64,000 nt of DNA from JBCCAG01 sp050331115 (GTDB lineage Bacteria > Cyanobacteriota > Cyanobacteriia > CAKZMO01), in the NCBI GenBank assembly GCA_050331115.1, contig JBHJHD010000010.1:59028-123027 (forward strand), in the 5' to 3' direction. A model generated the notes under the pieces. It made no database searches. It was given only the letters and a program-made list of their open reading frames with translations, and had not been told where the DNA came from. Each line of letters starts with the position of its first letter. The first letter of the stretch is position 1. Shown here piece after piece: positions 26,098 to 36,368 of the stretch. Made by a program: the position numbers and the translations under genes.

Positions 26098-27534
26098 TTA
26101 GTAAGCGCCAGATTTCTTGAGGACGACGCCAACCGTCTTCAAAAGAATCTTGACGTCCAATAGTAAGGACCAGTTTTCAATGTAAGATAAATCAAGTCGA
26201 TAAGCTTGCTCAAAATCAACAATATCGGAGCGGCCTGAAATTTGCCACAAACCAGTAATGCCAGGCAAGACTTCTTGACGAATATGGTGATGGCGGGAGA
26301 ACCTTTCGACATCCCGTAATGGGAACGGCCGGGGACCAACTAGGCTCATTTCACCTACAATAACGTTTAGAATTTGGGGTAGCTCATCAAGGCTATACTG
26401 TCGTAATACTTTACCAACGCGAGTTATGCGAGGATCGTCTTTAATTTTAAATAGAACGCCGTCTTTATTCTCGTTATGTGATTCTAAATTCTCTTGTAGC
26501 TTGTCAGCATCGTGTACCATGGTGCGAAATTTCCAAACTTTGAAAGGATTACCGCACAAGCCGATGCGAGTTTGACGATAAAAGACTGGTCCTGGAGAGT
26601 CAACAACAATCAATAGAGAAATTATGAGATAGATGGGCGATGCCAAAAGAACAATTAGACTGGCAAGTAAAAGATCAAATGTGCGCTTGAACCAAAATTC
26701 GAGGCCCGAAAGAACTGGGGGATGAAATGACATAGCAGGTGCATTACCGACCGTCGATAGTTCCGGCTCCCAAAAGTAAAGGCTCTGATCCGTAAGTAGT
26801 ACATGTAGCGTAACGCCTTCAGCTTGAAATCGCTGACATAGAAAGAGACGGTTTTTAATCGCTTCCCAATGAACAAAAGCCTCGGTGACGTCTATATTGT
26901 GGAGCTTTGCAAACGTGTCATCGCGCTGCTCTAAATCAAGCACGTTTGCATCTGCAATGCTATTGATGCTGTAAGAGCCGGTCTCGATGATCGCTTGAGT
27001 GGCAGAATCTTGATGTTCAGGGCTAGCAATGACGAATGCAGGATAGCGGACCATACCCTGCTGTCGAGCCCAGACAGTAGCTTTGTCAAGGCCATACCTC
27101 AAAAGACAGGTTATGGAGGTAATAAACAGCCAGAACAGGGCGAAATGCGATCGCGACATAAATTGCCCAGGGGCATAAAAGAATTCAGTCATCATCAGCA
27201 AAATGACAACTAAAGTACTAGCTTTAAAGATGGCTCCGTAATTACGTCTACTTTTACCACCTTTGTAAAGACCACGAGCAGCAAAAATACTACAGGTGAG
27301 TACAATAACAGGTAGAATAGCATGCCAATTCTGACCAAAATTCAACAAGGAATCTAAATGAACGGTGAGGAACCCCGCAACATACCAGGCAGCTATAGCG
27401 CCAGATATATCGGACAGTAGTAGACCGAATATACGGAGCCATCTCAGCCTTACACCTTTTTGCACATTGGTCGTTCGTATAGAGCGGCGAAGATCAAGCT
27501 TGGGCTGTTGATCAGCTGAAGAAACATTTGACAT
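26098..27534 (-). CDS. Polyprenyl-phosphate sugar-1-phosphate transferase (priming enzyme)
   Basis: Starts repeat-unit synthesis by moving a sugar-1-phosphate to undecaprenyl phosphate. The N-terminal part has several membrane helices and a CoA-binding-like middle domain. The C-terminal bacterial sugar transferase domain carries the re-entrant FKRTFDLLLASLIVLLASP, FYRQTRIGLCGNPF, KVWKFRTM, VGKVLRQYSLDELPQI and VGPRPFPL motifs and ends GITGLWQISGRSDI. The 478-residue length fits WcaJ/WbaP-like enzymes. Which sugar is used cannot be told. Confidence 0.95.
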   Translation of the reverse strand: MSNVSSADQQPKLDLRRSIRTTNVQKGVRLRWLRIFGLLLSDISGAIAAWYVAGFLTVHLDSLLNFGQNWHAILPVIVLTCSIFAARGLYKGGKSRRNYGAIFKASTLVVILLMMTEFFYAPGQFMSRSHFALFWLFITSITCLLRYGLDKATVWARQQGMVRYPAFVIASPEHQDSATQAIIETGSYSINSIADANVLDLEQRDDTFAKLHNIDVTEAFVHWEAIKNRLFLCQRFQAEGVTLHVLLTDQSLYFWEPELSTVGNAPAMSFHPPVLSGLEFWFKRTFDLLLASLIVLLASPIYLIISLLIVVDSPGPVFYRQTRIGLCGNPFKVWKFRTMVHDADKLQENLESHNENKDGVLFKIKDDPRITRVGKVLRQYSLDELPQILNVIVGEMSLVGPRPFPLRDVERFSRHHHIRQEVLPGITGLWQISGRSDIVDFEQAYRLDLSYIENWSLLLDVKILLKTVGVVLKKSGAY

Positions 27535-27770
27535 AGTAATATAGATAATATGGGAGTACTCTTAGGTTATTGCAATTAAGCCAACATTAAGGCTATTTCA
27601 TTCTACATTCCGCCAATTTTTTTAGGTCGCTTCAAAAGCCAAGTTTAGAATGAGATAGTTTTGAGTTAGCGCAAAAAGTCTTTTCTGAACAAGGGTAGAG
27701 ACTATAAGACTACTGATGTGCGTACAGTCAAATGCTCTCAAACATTAAAGAAGAGAACAAGAGAATAAAA

Positions 27771-28559
27771 TTATCTTTTGGCCAAGTCGCCTTCTACCGA
27801 ATTTTTAGTTGATCCTAAAAAGTATTGCTTCATTACTAACCACACAAATATTAAATTTCCGGCAAGATACCTCTTCCAAAGTCTTCGAGGCTCCATAATC
27901 AACCGAAATAGCCACTCAAGGCCCAATTTTTGCATAATTAATGGCGCCCGCTTCACCATCCCAGAAATAAGCTCAAAGCTTACACCTATGCCAATTGACA
28001 TCGGTACTTCTAATTCTTGACAGTTATCATATATCCATTTCTCTTGTTTTGGCGCTCCTAAACCAACAAACAGTAGTTGAGGTTTTGCTTGTTGAAGTTT
28101 TGAGTTTATTAAATTTAGTTCTTCCTTATTAGATTCAAATCCATAGGGGGGACAGTACGTACCTACAACCTGCAAACCAGAATACCTTTTTTGAAGAATG
28201 TCGGCTGCTGCTTCTGCCGCTCCAGGACGACCACCAAGTAAAAAAACTTTGAATCCCTGTTCTGCACTCACTTTGCACAGAGTTTCAAATAAATCAGTGC
28301 CATTTACCCGACCCTTTAAAGGAGTTCCTAAAAGTTTAGACGCCCACAGTAAAGGGACACCATCAGGAACCGCCAAAAAAGATTTGTCATACACTTCGCG
28401 AAAGTGATCATCATTCTGAAGTAGCCAAATATGATGGGCATTTGGTGTAACCACGTATTCTGGAACAGCTGAGTACTCGATATGATCACATATCTTCGAA
28501 ACAGATTCGGCAAAAGAGACACTACTAACTCTGATACCGCATAAAATAGAATAGTCCAT
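27771..28559 (-). CDS. WecG/TagA/CpsF-family glycosyltransferase
   Basis: Family GT26. The signature segments are present: VVTPNAHHIWLLQ, VPDGVPLLWASKLLG, GTDLFETLC, FLLGGRPGAAEAAADIL, LLFVGLGAPKQEKWI, and GIGVSFELISGMVKRAP followed by GLEWLFRL. Family members transfer N-acetylmannosamine-type sugars to a lipid-linked acceptor, usually as the second sugar. That fits its place next to the priming transferase gene. The donor here is inferred from the family. Confidence 0.94.
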   Translation of the reverse strand: MDYSILCGIRVSSVSFAESVSKICDHIEYSAVPEYVVTPNAHHIWLLQNDDHFREVYDKSFLAVPDGVPLLWASKLLGTPLKGRVNGTDLFETLCKVSAEQGFKVFLLGGRPGAAEAAADILQKRYSGLQVVGTYCPPYGFESNKEELNLINSKLQQAKPQLLFVGLGAPKQEKWIYDNCQELEVPMSIGIGVSFELISGMVKRAPLIMQKLGLEWLFRLIMEPRRLWKRYLAGNLIFVWLVMKQYFLGSTKNSVEGDLAKR

Positions 28560-28679
28560 TTATTTAAGCTCTCTGAATTATACTAAGACTTAATCTGATT
28601 CAGGCAAATATCCAGTATTATGTCATTGCTCTAAAAAGCGTTACGCAGAAAACTGAGTACACCTCGATTTCCCTAAAGG

Positions 28680-29876
28680 TTAGAAAACTGATAGGGATTT
28701 GCGGCCTTTAGTCCACTCTATAGCAGTAGAATAGATACTCATCAACATTTCGTAATTGCGTTCAGGCGCATAGCATTCATCGTACTGCTTTCGCGCCAAT
28801 GTTCCACGCCGTTTGAGTTCGTCTGAATCTGACCAAATATCTTGTACGACACGCGCTAAATCATGATGGTTTCCTGGTTCAAAATGCCATCCAGAGATTC
28901 CATCTTTAACAATCTCTCCGGCCGCACCGCAATTTGCAGCAACTACAGGACTTGCTGTAGCAAAAGCTTCTACTATTGCCATAGGAAACCCTTCGTACCA
29001 CTCTGAGGGGAAAACAAAAACTTTAGCATTTTGCATCAGTCTTAGCACTTCCTCCCTAGGAAGGCGACCCAAGTACTCCACATTTTGGGGTAGATTACTT
29101 TTCATCACAATCTCTAGCGGACCTTGTCCGATAACTTTTAGTGGTATATCGTCTCTCAAAAGCTCCCATGCTCTAAGAATAGTTTCAATGCCCTTATACT
29201 TCACCATTTTTCCTACAAATAGTGCATAATTATCAGAATGACTTCCTTTCTGGACATTAGATGACACAAAGTTTGGTTTGATAGCAATTTTTTCAGCCGG
29301 CAGTCCTCCATCGATCAACTTTTGCCGAGCAAATCGTGTTAAAGCAATATATATATCAATATCGTTTGAATAGGTTTTTTTAATTCGATTGGCGACTAAA
29401 CCCGCCGTAACAACTGCTGTTTGAGCCCGATTACCACGATAACAGCCATGAACGACAGCTGGCGTTGGAAAAAACTTTCCTACACACTCTTCACAAATTT
29501 TACCATCTCTATATAAATACGCCCCTGGACAGATAAGCTTGTAGTTGTGAACTGTATGAACTACTGGAACATTAAGCGATTTACAAGCTGCATAAACTGA
29601 AGGAGATATCTGAGGAATCGTGTTGTGTACGTGAGTAATATCAGGCTCGAAATCTCTAACGATTTCTTTGATCTGACGAATCGACTTAGTAGACCAAACT
29701 GAATCAACGGCGATACTAAACTTGCTAGATATATTACTGTTGGGAATTTCAGTATTGTGAAGAATCCACTGCTTAACCTCGTGGCCATATTGTAGTAGTA
29801 AATTCTTCTCCGATTCTACAACTACTTCTTCGCCACCAACATGTTGATATGCATTATGAATTTGAAGAACTTTCAT
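28680..29876 (-). CDS. Glycosyltransferase family 4
   Basis: A GT-B retaining enzyme: N-terminal acceptor domain (VLQIHNAYQHVGGEEVVVE, ITHVHNTIPQISPSVY), then the C-terminal donor domain with FVGKMVKYKGIETILRAW, KVIGQGPL, and FVFPSEWYEGFPMAIVEAFA holding the E-x7-E motif. A CxxC-like insertion (YRDGKICEECVGKFF) is usual in this subgroup. It builds the exopolysaccharide repeat unit on the cytoplasmic side. Confidence 0.94.
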   Translation of the reverse strand: MKVLQIHNAYQHVGGEEVVVESEKNLLLQYGHEVKQWILHNTEIPNSNISSKFSIAVDSVWSTKSIRQIKEIVRDFEPDITHVHNTIPQISPSVYAACKSLNVPVVHTVHNYKLICPGAYLYRDGKICEECVGKFFPTPAVVHGCYRGNRAQTAVVTAGLVANRIKKTYSNDIDIYIALTRFARQKLIDGGLPAEKIAIKPNFVSSNVQKGSHSDNYALFVGKMVKYKGIETILRAWELLRDDIPLKVIGQGPLEIVMKSNLPQNVEYLGRLPREEVLRLMQNAKVFVFPSEWYEGFPMAIVEAFATASPVVAANCGAAGEIVKDGISGWHFEPGNHHDLARVVQDIWSDSDELKRRGTLARKQYDECYAPERNYEMLMSIYSTAIEWTKGRKSLSVF

Positions 29877-29952
29877 CGCTACAAGATGCCATAGTAAAGT
29901 ACGATATATTAGTATTATAGGGTCTTTGATTTAGGTAAATTTCAAAAAGCGC

Positions 29953-30732
29953 CTATAGATAACATCCCGTAGTAAGTTTCCAGGTTAAGCGCATACTTTT
30001 CGCAGTTGCTTTCTTCATGCGATACGACCAAACTGTTTCTGGCCCATAATATCTCTCGCGCAATATATTTTCTTCTAAAAAGGCTCTTTCCTTAAGTCGT
30101 TGAGTTTTCTGTTGTGGATATAATCTCATTTTTGACCATTGACGACGAACATGTGCAATATCGGTCACAGCTGAACAACGGATCCAGAAGTCGGCATCCA
30201 TAGCAACATCAAATTGACCGTCTAAGCCGCCAACTTCCTCGTATAAATCCCTCCTCCAAAACGTTGAAGGTTGAGGAATAAAGTTGTGTTCATATAGAAA
30301 TATAAAGCGATTGAAAGGAAGTTCTTTACGCTTTCTGAGTATTTCCCCACTTGAGTCTATCCACGTTGTGTCTCCATAAACAATCCGATTATGAGGGTTG
30401 TTTATGAAGAAATTAGAAACCTCCTTAAAAGTCCATGGTTCTAAAAGATCATCAGAACACAACCACCCTAAGATGCTACCTGTTGCCCGCTCAAATCCTT
30501 TTTCCAACGCAGAAGTTTGTCCATCGTCAGGCTCGCTAGTCCAATACGCTAAATGTTTAGAATACTTTTGAATAATTTCAACACTACCATCATTAGAACC
30601 ACCATCAATAATGATGTACTCTATATTTGGGTAATTTTGATTGAGAACACTCATTATAGTTTCTTCAATGTATGCAGCCTGATTGAAGGAAGGTGTAACA
30701 ATTGATATTTTAGGAAAGTTTTCAGATTTCAT
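29953..30732 (-). CDS. Glycosyltransferase family 2
   Basis: A GT-A inverting enzyme. ISIVTPSFNQAAYIEETI and NIEYIIIDGGSNDGSVEII form the nucleotide-binding part, SEPDDGQTSALEKGF and ILGWLCSDDLLEPWTF carry the DxD-like metal site. The length of about 260 residues is normal. The ATG at 30732 is preferred to a GTG nine bases earlier. It probably adds one sugar of the repeat unit. Confidence 0.94.
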   Translation of the reverse strand: MKSENFPKISIVTPSFNQAAYIEETIMSVLNQNYPNIEYIIIDGGSNDGSVEIIQKYSKHLAYWTSEPDDGQTSALEKGFERATGSILGWLCSDDLLEPWTFKEVSNFFINNPHNRIVYGDTTWIDSSGEILRKRKELPFNRFIFLYEHNFIPQPSTFWRRDLYEEVGGLDGQFDVAMDADFWIRCSAVTDIAHVRRQWSKMRLYPQQKTQRLKERAFLEENILRERYYGPETVWSYRMKKATAKSMRLTWKLTTGCYL

Positions 30733-30800
30733 AGATAGCACTTACTGCTAATAACAACCAATATATAAGTTAAGCTTATTTAGTGAATCGAGCCGGTAAT

Positions 30801-32051
30801 TCAACCTGCCTCAATAAGTTCTTCAAAAAGTGAAATGTATCGAGATGCTTGAATTTCTTGGGTGAATTCTCTATTAACCTTCAGATAAGAGTTTTCGCAG
30901 AGCTTAGCATGGCGCTCTTTATCCGCGAGAACCCATTGAATGCCTTTCGCTAGATCGTCAACGTCGAATGGTACAGCTAAATAACCATTCTTTAGATGAT
31001 CGACCATATCAGGAATACCGCCAATATTAAAACCCACACAAGGAGTCCCGCAGGCCAAGGATTCCATAACAGTATTGGGTAAGTTGTCTTGAGTTGAAGG
31101 AGCAACAAACACATCAGCGGCTGAATATGCTAAAGAAATAGATATATCGTCTTTCAGTACGCCTAGGTAGTGTGTTTTTATTTCTTGCTCTGACGAACTA
31201 TCAGGCTCAGAAGTTCCTAAAACTACTAGCTCAAAATTTCCAAAAGCATCTCTTTCCTTAATTTTTTCCAGTGCAGATTTAAGTAAGTAAAAACCTTTTC
31301 GAGGCGAACTTGTAGGATTCACTGCGCCAAAAAGTATTAATCTTTTATCTGTAGGTAATCCAATAAGACTTTTCGCCACGTTCTTCTCAACTGGTTTGTA
31401 TAGAGTAGTATCTATACCATTAGGAATAGTCTCGACTCGGTAGTCTTTGAACAGCGAACTTTCTTTTACGCAGCTTGCCATCCAAGAGCTCAGTGTAACT
31501 ATAGTTAGCGGGGTTCCTTGCCAAGATTTATACTTACGTTTCCAAATCCATCGAGATAGATCCAGCTCAGCGTTACTGTCTAGCTGAGGACACTTGCCGC
31601 AAGAGTTAACATAGCGACCACAGTCTTGATCGTAGTGACAACCGCCTGTAAAGGCCCACATATCGTGAAGAGTCCAAACAATTGGCCTCTTAATTTTAGA
31701 AAGGGTTTCAATACGTACAAAACTGTCGTTAATCCAATGAAGGTTAACCACATCTGGCCCATAATCTTCAATTTTTGAGGTGACGAAGTCTGGTGACCAC
31801 TGGCTAGAAAACTCCGGCTTTCTTTTCCGATCATAAAGCAATGTGGGTAGAGAGTCTAAAGCATGTCCAAAATTGGCTAATAGTTTCTCCGCGCGATTTT
31901 GAGGCGGAATAACTCTTTTATCATTACCGACCTTATTCTGTACTAAAACTTGAGACCCAATGCCGTTGTCTACCAATCCGTTATGGAGGCGAAAAGCAGC
32001 GCGAGCGGCTCCACCTGTTACATCTTGTGTGTTTAATATGAGTACTTTCAT
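30801..32051 (-). CDS. Glycosyltransferase family 4
   Basis: VLILNTQDVTGGAARAAFRL and VNLHWINDSFVRIETL, then TLHDMWAFTGGCHYDQDCG with several cysteines (CGRYVNSCGKCPQL), mark the subgroup of GT4 enzymes common in cyanobacterial polysaccharide loci. The donor domain has ILFGAVNPTSSPRKGF and FVAPSTQDNLPNTVMESLAC with the E-x7-E pattern. It is separated from the neighbouring sulfotransferase gene by 12 bases, so the two are probably co-transcribed. Confidence 0.94.
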   Translation of the reverse strand: MKVLILNTQDVTGGAARAAFRLHNGLVDNGIGSQVLVQNKVGNDKRVIPPQNRAEKLLANFGHALDSLPTLLYDRKRKPEFSSQWSPDFVTSKIEDYGPDVVNLHWINDSFVRIETLSKIKRPIVWTLHDMWAFTGGCHYDQDCGRYVNSCGKCPQLDSNAELDLSRWIWKRKYKSWQGTPLTIVTLSSWMASCVKESSLFKDYRVETIPNGIDTTLYKPVEKNVAKSLIGLPTDKRLILFGAVNPTSSPRKGFYLLKSALEKIKERDAFGNFELVVLGTSEPDSSSEQEIKTHYLGVLKDDISISLAYSAADVFVAPSTQDNLPNTVMESLACGTPCVGFNIGGIPDMVDHLKNGYLAVPFDVDDLAKGIQWVLADKERHAKLCENSYLKVNREFTQEIQASRYISLFEELIEAG

Positions 32052-32063
32052 ACGTATCAGACT

Positions 32064-32759
32064 TTACATAGGAGACAACAAGTGGTTATAAATATTCTCG
32101 CACCGCTCAAATAAAGCTTGATATCTTGAATGCTCTAGGTCGAGTAAAAGCTTGCTTTTTAAATGTTTTTTAGAAGCCGTAGGGCGTGATGTTCTTGTCT
32201 CGCTGTGCTCTTCAAAAGAATCTATCTTTTCAAAGATGGTTTTTAGCTCTTCTCCGCGCGGTGTGGTTGGAATAAAACTAGTATTAAATTTTAAGTTTAG
32301 CCGCTCGATAACCGTTGAATAGTTATTAATGACTGTCTCGAAGGGAGCCAAAATAAAGCTGCTTTTATATGGCAAGATTGTCTCATGAAAGATAACATAC
32401 ATTTTAAGTGCATGATCCAACGAAACGGATGGATCTCTTATAACCAAAGAAATAACAGCATCCTTTGGTTCTCGAATAAGAACAATTGTCGGTATATTAA
32501 GTTTTGATGCTCGAATAACCTGTGCTGATACGTGCATATGGTGTGCTATTTCAAGCTCTTTGTTTTGCGCACACTTAAAAGCTGCAACCGCAAATGTATT
32601 TGCTGAACGGGGAAATCCTTCTATCACTAAATCTGTATGTCTACTGACAGAAAGCTTTCTATTCTTCGGCGTCAAAGAATAGATTGGATAAAAAAGTCTT
32701 GGATATTGTCCTAACAGACTTCTTAAATATAGTGAAATTTCAAAGTGACCGTGTTTCAT
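32064..32759 (-). CDS. Sulfotransferase-family protein
   Basis: Predicted PAPS-dependent sulfotransferase. The 5'-phosphosulfate loop is IEGFPRSANTF (residues 46-56) and the 3'-phosphate segment is VLIREPKDAVISLVIRDPS. At 231 residues it is a compact member. It lies just upstream of a glycosyltransferase gene in the locus and is one of three sulfotransferases here, so the likely acceptor is the exopolysaccharide or its lipid-linked repeat unit. A protein or lipid acceptor cannot be excluded. Confidence 0.82.
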   Translation of the reverse strand: MKHGHFEISLYLRSLLGQYPRLFYPIYSLTPKNRKLSVSRHTDLVIEGFPRSANTFAVAAFKCAQNKELEIAHHMHVSAQVIRASKLNIPTIVLIREPKDAVISLVIRDPSVSLDHALKMYVIFHETILPYKSSFILAPFETVINNYSTVIERLNLKFNTSFIPTTPRGEELKTIFEKIDSFEEHSETRTSRPTASKKHLKSKLLLDLEHSRYQALFERCENIYNHLLSPM

Positions 32760-33216
32760 ATCATATATTTTGTCTAGAAAGCTATTATTCTGAATTAACT
32801 AAAATACAGACATAAATTCAAAACTTTTATTGACCTGATCTATAGAAATAGACATATATAATAATTCATAAAAAGTAATTTGACCTATTTTGCTATTGGT
32901 ATAAGCCGACTAACGCTGACTCAATTTGAAATTTCTAAATTTGTCTTTCGCTATTCTTATTACTTAGTTAATTATAGCAAATAAAAGCATAAACAATTGT
33001 GTGCTTTAGCGCCTCTTATTAATAAAATTATGGTAGAGAATTGAAATTCATTTTGATGAGTACAATATATATATTCATCAAAAATGTTTGGTCAAGCCAA
33101 ATCAATTTTTACAGTTTAATAGAAATACTATGATGTTCCGATTTTCCCGTCTTGTGTAAGTAATAGCTTCATAATTAAGTAACTCTGCTCTTATTGAACG
33201 TATTCAAATAGTTCAG
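32760..33216. other. AT-rich gene-free interval inside the exopolysaccharide locus
   Basis: No open reading frame, hairpin of note or clear repeat is visible. The base composition is strongly A+T biased. It may hold a promoter for the sulfotransferase-glycosyltransferase part of the locus, but no clear -35/-10 pair stands out. Confidence 0.6.
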
Positions 33217-34440
33217 CTAACTAAGCAGCAGCTTTCTTTTTGATGGAACAAGCATTGTAGAAACAATCGATATATATATCATCCATACTATATTCTCAGG
33301 CGATAGTATTGATTGGGTAATATTGAGGTTATAAATAAAAACAAATACTAGAAATTGCAAAATCCAAATAGATTTACTACCTCTTGATGTAATTATTAAG
33401 TCTACCGATTTTATAAGTGCTCTGACAAAACTTATTGTAAACAAGAATAGACCAATAATTCCTAGGCTCAAAGTTAGGTCAAGAAATCCACTATGAGCGT
33501 GAGTTGGGGTCCAGTCAGCTCCGTACTTTTTTGTGGATGCAACCCAGTCAAATTCAGTAATCCAGAAAGCATTATAGCCAAAACCTAGCCAAAATTTTTC
33601 TTGAACCCTCTCAATTAAAGGTAACCATAGGTCGGTTCTTCCATTTAATGTTAGATCCTCGCCCAAGATTTCTGTAATGATATAAACGTAAGTTCTCGCC
33701 ACTACAAAACTTCCCAGAGTCAAAGCAAAGATCAAAGCTGTCGTAATTACGACACGTAGTCTATACCTCTGTCTCATTAGCTTAGTGAAAGGAAAGATTA
33801 GTGCCATAATAAGCAAAACAACTAGTGCGGTAGAAGACTTGGCAAAAATCAAAAGTATGAAAGACATAATTATACTCACATAATTGAATATCTTTCTCTT
33901 TAGATTCTTATCTTTGAAAATAGCTAATTGAGTTAAGATGCTCAAAATCATAACTCTTGCAGCGTCATTCTTGTGCGGAAAACTACCTCGCCACCCGTCA
34001 ACAGCATCGGATATAGGTATGACAGCTGAAATAATTACGCCTGAGATTGCAGAAATACCAAACGCAATTGAAAAGAAGTTTAGCTGCGATGCCAAGCTAT
34101 GACGCATAGAAAAATATATTCCATACGCTGCAAGTCTAAGCATTCCCCTGAAATTGTGGAAAGTTAAAATTGGAACTTCCGACCAAAGTATAGATATACC
34201 TGCCAATAAAATTAGCAGTAGGATAAATATATCTCTTGTTAGGAAATAGGTGTACCGTTTAAATGAACTGAGTACGATATATGGTAAAAACAAGTACGTC
34301 AAGGCAGCAAAAAGCTTATTAACGACAGGGAAAACAGCAAAAGCTTGCGAAAAGTATAATATAAAGAGGACGGTAATAACCGCCTCAGCTTTACTAGTAG
34401 GAGATTTAGCCTCACTATCAATGTTCCTGTTACTAATCAT
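33217..34440 (-). CDS. O-antigen polymerase/ligase-family protein (Wzy-like)
   Basis: About eleven hydrophobic segments with a large loop near the C-terminal third (NGRTDLWLPLIERVQEKFWLG region, kept short here) and THAHSGFLDLTLSLGIIGLF, the hallmark of O-antigen ligase/Wzy polymerases. With a flippase and a chain-length kinase in the same locus, the Wzy polymerase role is more likely than ligase. It acts in the inner membrane on repeat units already flipped to the periplasm. Confidence 0.87.
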   Translation of the reverse strand: MISNRNIDSEAKSPTSKAEAVITVLFILYFSQAFAVFPVVNKLFAALTYLFLPYIVLSSFKRYTYFLTRDIFILLLILLAGISILWSEVPILTFHNFRGMLRLAAYGIYFSMRHSLASQLNFFSIAFGISAISGVIISAVIPISDAVDGWRGSFPHKNDAARVMILSILTQLAIFKDKNLKRKIFNYVSIIMSFILLIFAKSSTALVVLLIMALIFPFTKLMRQRYRLRVVITTALIFALTLGSFVVARTYVYIITEILGEDLTLNGRTDLWLPLIERVQEKFWLGFGYNAFWITEFDWVASTKKYGADWTPTHAHSGFLDLTLSLGIIGLFLFTISFVRALIKSVDLIITSRGSKSIWILQFLVFVFIYNLNITQSILSPENIVWMIYISIVSTMLVPSKRKLLLS

Positions 34441-34517
34441 ATGAAGGTATTATTCGAAACCTTTATTAAAATAAGTACTTAGACAAATCGTGCTCTTTTT
34501 AGTAGATACCTGTAGAT

Positions 34518-35459
34518 TTAAAGGGTCGCGACTTGGCCGTCTTCGCATTTTTCTGATTCATCGAGCCAGCTTGACAAATCTCTATTGATTAACGTCTGAA
34601 GTTTCAAAGTATCTTCTCTAAAAATATCAATGAGTTCCTCTCTAAATTTGCTAGATATATTTGGCTTTTCCAAATTTTTTTTGTTAAGCTCAAAGATAAC
34701 AGCTTTCCGAATTTTCTCTGGGATTAAAGGTTTAAAGATTGTTTTAACAATATTTCCATCTCTCAAAAAAGCGTTTAAATTTTTATTTTTAGGAACTCCT
34801 GTAACATTTTTCTGAATTAGCAAGTTAGGTTCAAATTGTTCGTTAACTCCTATAAATTTATAAGCATCTTGAACTACGTCAACCGCGCTCTTAGCTAAAT
34901 CATCGTATAAATAAATTTTAATTTGACTTCTATCAAACAAATCAAAATATACTTTTAACTGTTTGTAGTATAGTCCAGCTTGAATATAATGAAATCCCCA
35001 CCACCAATTTTCATCTATTCGCCTTTGTTCTAAACAAATTCCTTTATAGAATTCGCTTTCAGTTTCTAATTCATCTCTAACGTGGTGTAAAAAATTTGAG
35101 TATGCTCGGTCAACAGGATTTCTAAGAACAGCAATTAGTTTTATATTGCTGTTGTAGTTTCGTATTCTCTGAGCAGCTTTTGGAAAATAGAGATAGCTCG
35201 GTGAGGCTTCACCTACTGCTCTCTCAGTAGAAGCCTCTTGAAATAGGGCCTCATACGTACGCATGTCAGTAACACAGTCATTTAAGTATTCTTCATTTAC
35301 GCTTTTTCTTAAGAAATTGATATCTTCTTCAAATAGCGAAAAGAAATTGGTTTCTTTTATTGGGGACATATATATATCCGGATGCTCTGCAAAAGCGTCT
35401 GAAAGCGTAGTAGTTCCAGACTTGGCGGCACCAATAATTAAAAAATTTGGGGACTTCAT
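34518..35459 (-). CDS. Sulfotransferase (heparan-sulfate-type domain)
   Basis: LIIGAAKSGTTTL (residues 7-19) is the 5'-PSB loop, IAVLRNPVDRAYSNFLHHVR the 3'-phosphate element, and PSYLYFPKAAQRI the linking segment, all as in polysaccharide sulfotransferases of the NDST-like Sulfotransfer_1 type. The length of 313 residues is normal. It strongly supports sulfation of the polymer made here. The codon use is AT-rich like its neighbours. Confidence 0.92.
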   Translation of the reverse strand: MKSPNFLIIGAAKSGTTTLSDAFAEHPDIYMSPIKETNFFSLFEEDINFLRKSVNEEYLNDCVTDMRTYEALFQEASTERAVGEASPSYLYFPKAAQRIRNYNSNIKLIAVLRNPVDRAYSNFLHHVRDELETESEFYKGICLEQRRIDENWWWGFHYIQAGLYYKQLKVYFDLFDRSQIKIYLYDDLAKSAVDVVQDAYKFIGVNEQFEPNLLIQKNVTGVPKNKNLNAFLRDGNIVKTIFKPLIPEKIRKAVIFELNKKNLEKPNISSKFREELIDIFREDTLKLQTLINRDLSSWLDESEKCEDGQVATL

Positions 35460-35561
35460 TTTATAAACTTTAAAGAGAATTCGATATTTATATCCAATAG
35501 GCTCTGAAATATTATGCGCCTTATACTAAGTGAATGTGAAGATACATAATATGGCTCACCT

Positions 35562-36341
35562 TCAGCTTTTCTGGCTAAGTTCTTTGAGTTGAGAAAATAA
35601 TTCGTTTGCTCGTTGAACGTCTTCAGAATAGGTGAATTCTAGCTTTCTAACTGATTCCGAGTGTTGCGTTTTAAAGGAGCTTTTTGAAAAAATTTGTTCT
35701 AAGGGAGCAGTCTTCAACTCGATATTAAACTTATTTTTCATTTTATTCAGTAGATGCCCTGGCTCCTTAATTAAGTCATCAATTTGAAAAAGTATAACTC
35801 GGTGAGGGCATTTCCTATAAAAGTCTAGGATTTCTCGGTTGTATAAGCTCCATATTTTGATTCCGCCAATCGGGTAATTTAAAATACACTTATTCTTATT
35901 ACGACGTATGAGTGAATCAACAACTGATAACGGCTCCCTGAGCAAAATGAGATATTTAACTTCTGGAAGCACATCGACCCAAAAATTCAAAAATAATGTA
36001 GTTCTAGGATCTTTCCAGGCCCACCTTGAAAGGTTTTCACGACGTTTTAATATTTCAGCTGCTTGCTGACGATCGCTCTCCTTTATTGGAATAGGTAGCT
36101 TGGTCTTTTTAATATTAATGGCGGACGGGTCTCGAAACTCCCTTGTACAAATTTCTCTGTGGAATCGAACAAATTCAACATCTTCATGATGCCCACCACG
36201 ATATTGATCAGACATTTTGGCTGTTGCGTTGTGGAGCTCTTGACCAATATCTAATCCGCATTCTTCTAAGTACTGGGCGGTAAGCGAGGTACCACTTCTG
36301 TGCATTCCAGTAATAGCTAGAATCTGAGAATCGCTTGTCAT
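35562..36341 (-). CDS. Sulfotransferase-family protein
   Basis: AITGMHRSGTSLTAQYLEEC (residues 9-28) is the 5'-PSB loop, and YLILLREPLSVVDSLIRRN the 3'-phosphate region. The sequence between them is rich in charged residues (DQYRGGHHEDVEFVRFHREI). It is a different subfamily from the two other sulfotransferases in the locus, which suggests different positions or sugars are sulfated. The enzyme is predicted cytoplasmic. Confidence 0.88.
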   Translation of the reverse strand: MTSDSQILAITGMHRSGTSLTAQYLEECGLDIGQELHNATAKMSDQYRGGHHEDVEFVRFHREICTREFRDPSAINIKKTKLPIPIKESDRQQAAEILKRRENLSRWAWKDPRTTLFLNFWVDVLPEVKYLILLREPLSVVDSLIRRNKNKCILNYPIGGIKIWSLYNREILDFYRKCPHRVILFQIDDLIKEPGHLLNKMKNKFNIELKTAPLEQIFSKSSFKTQHSESVRKLEFTYSEDVQRANELFSQLKELSQKS

Positions 36342-36368
36342 TCTTAAATCTCCTATACGACTGACGTA

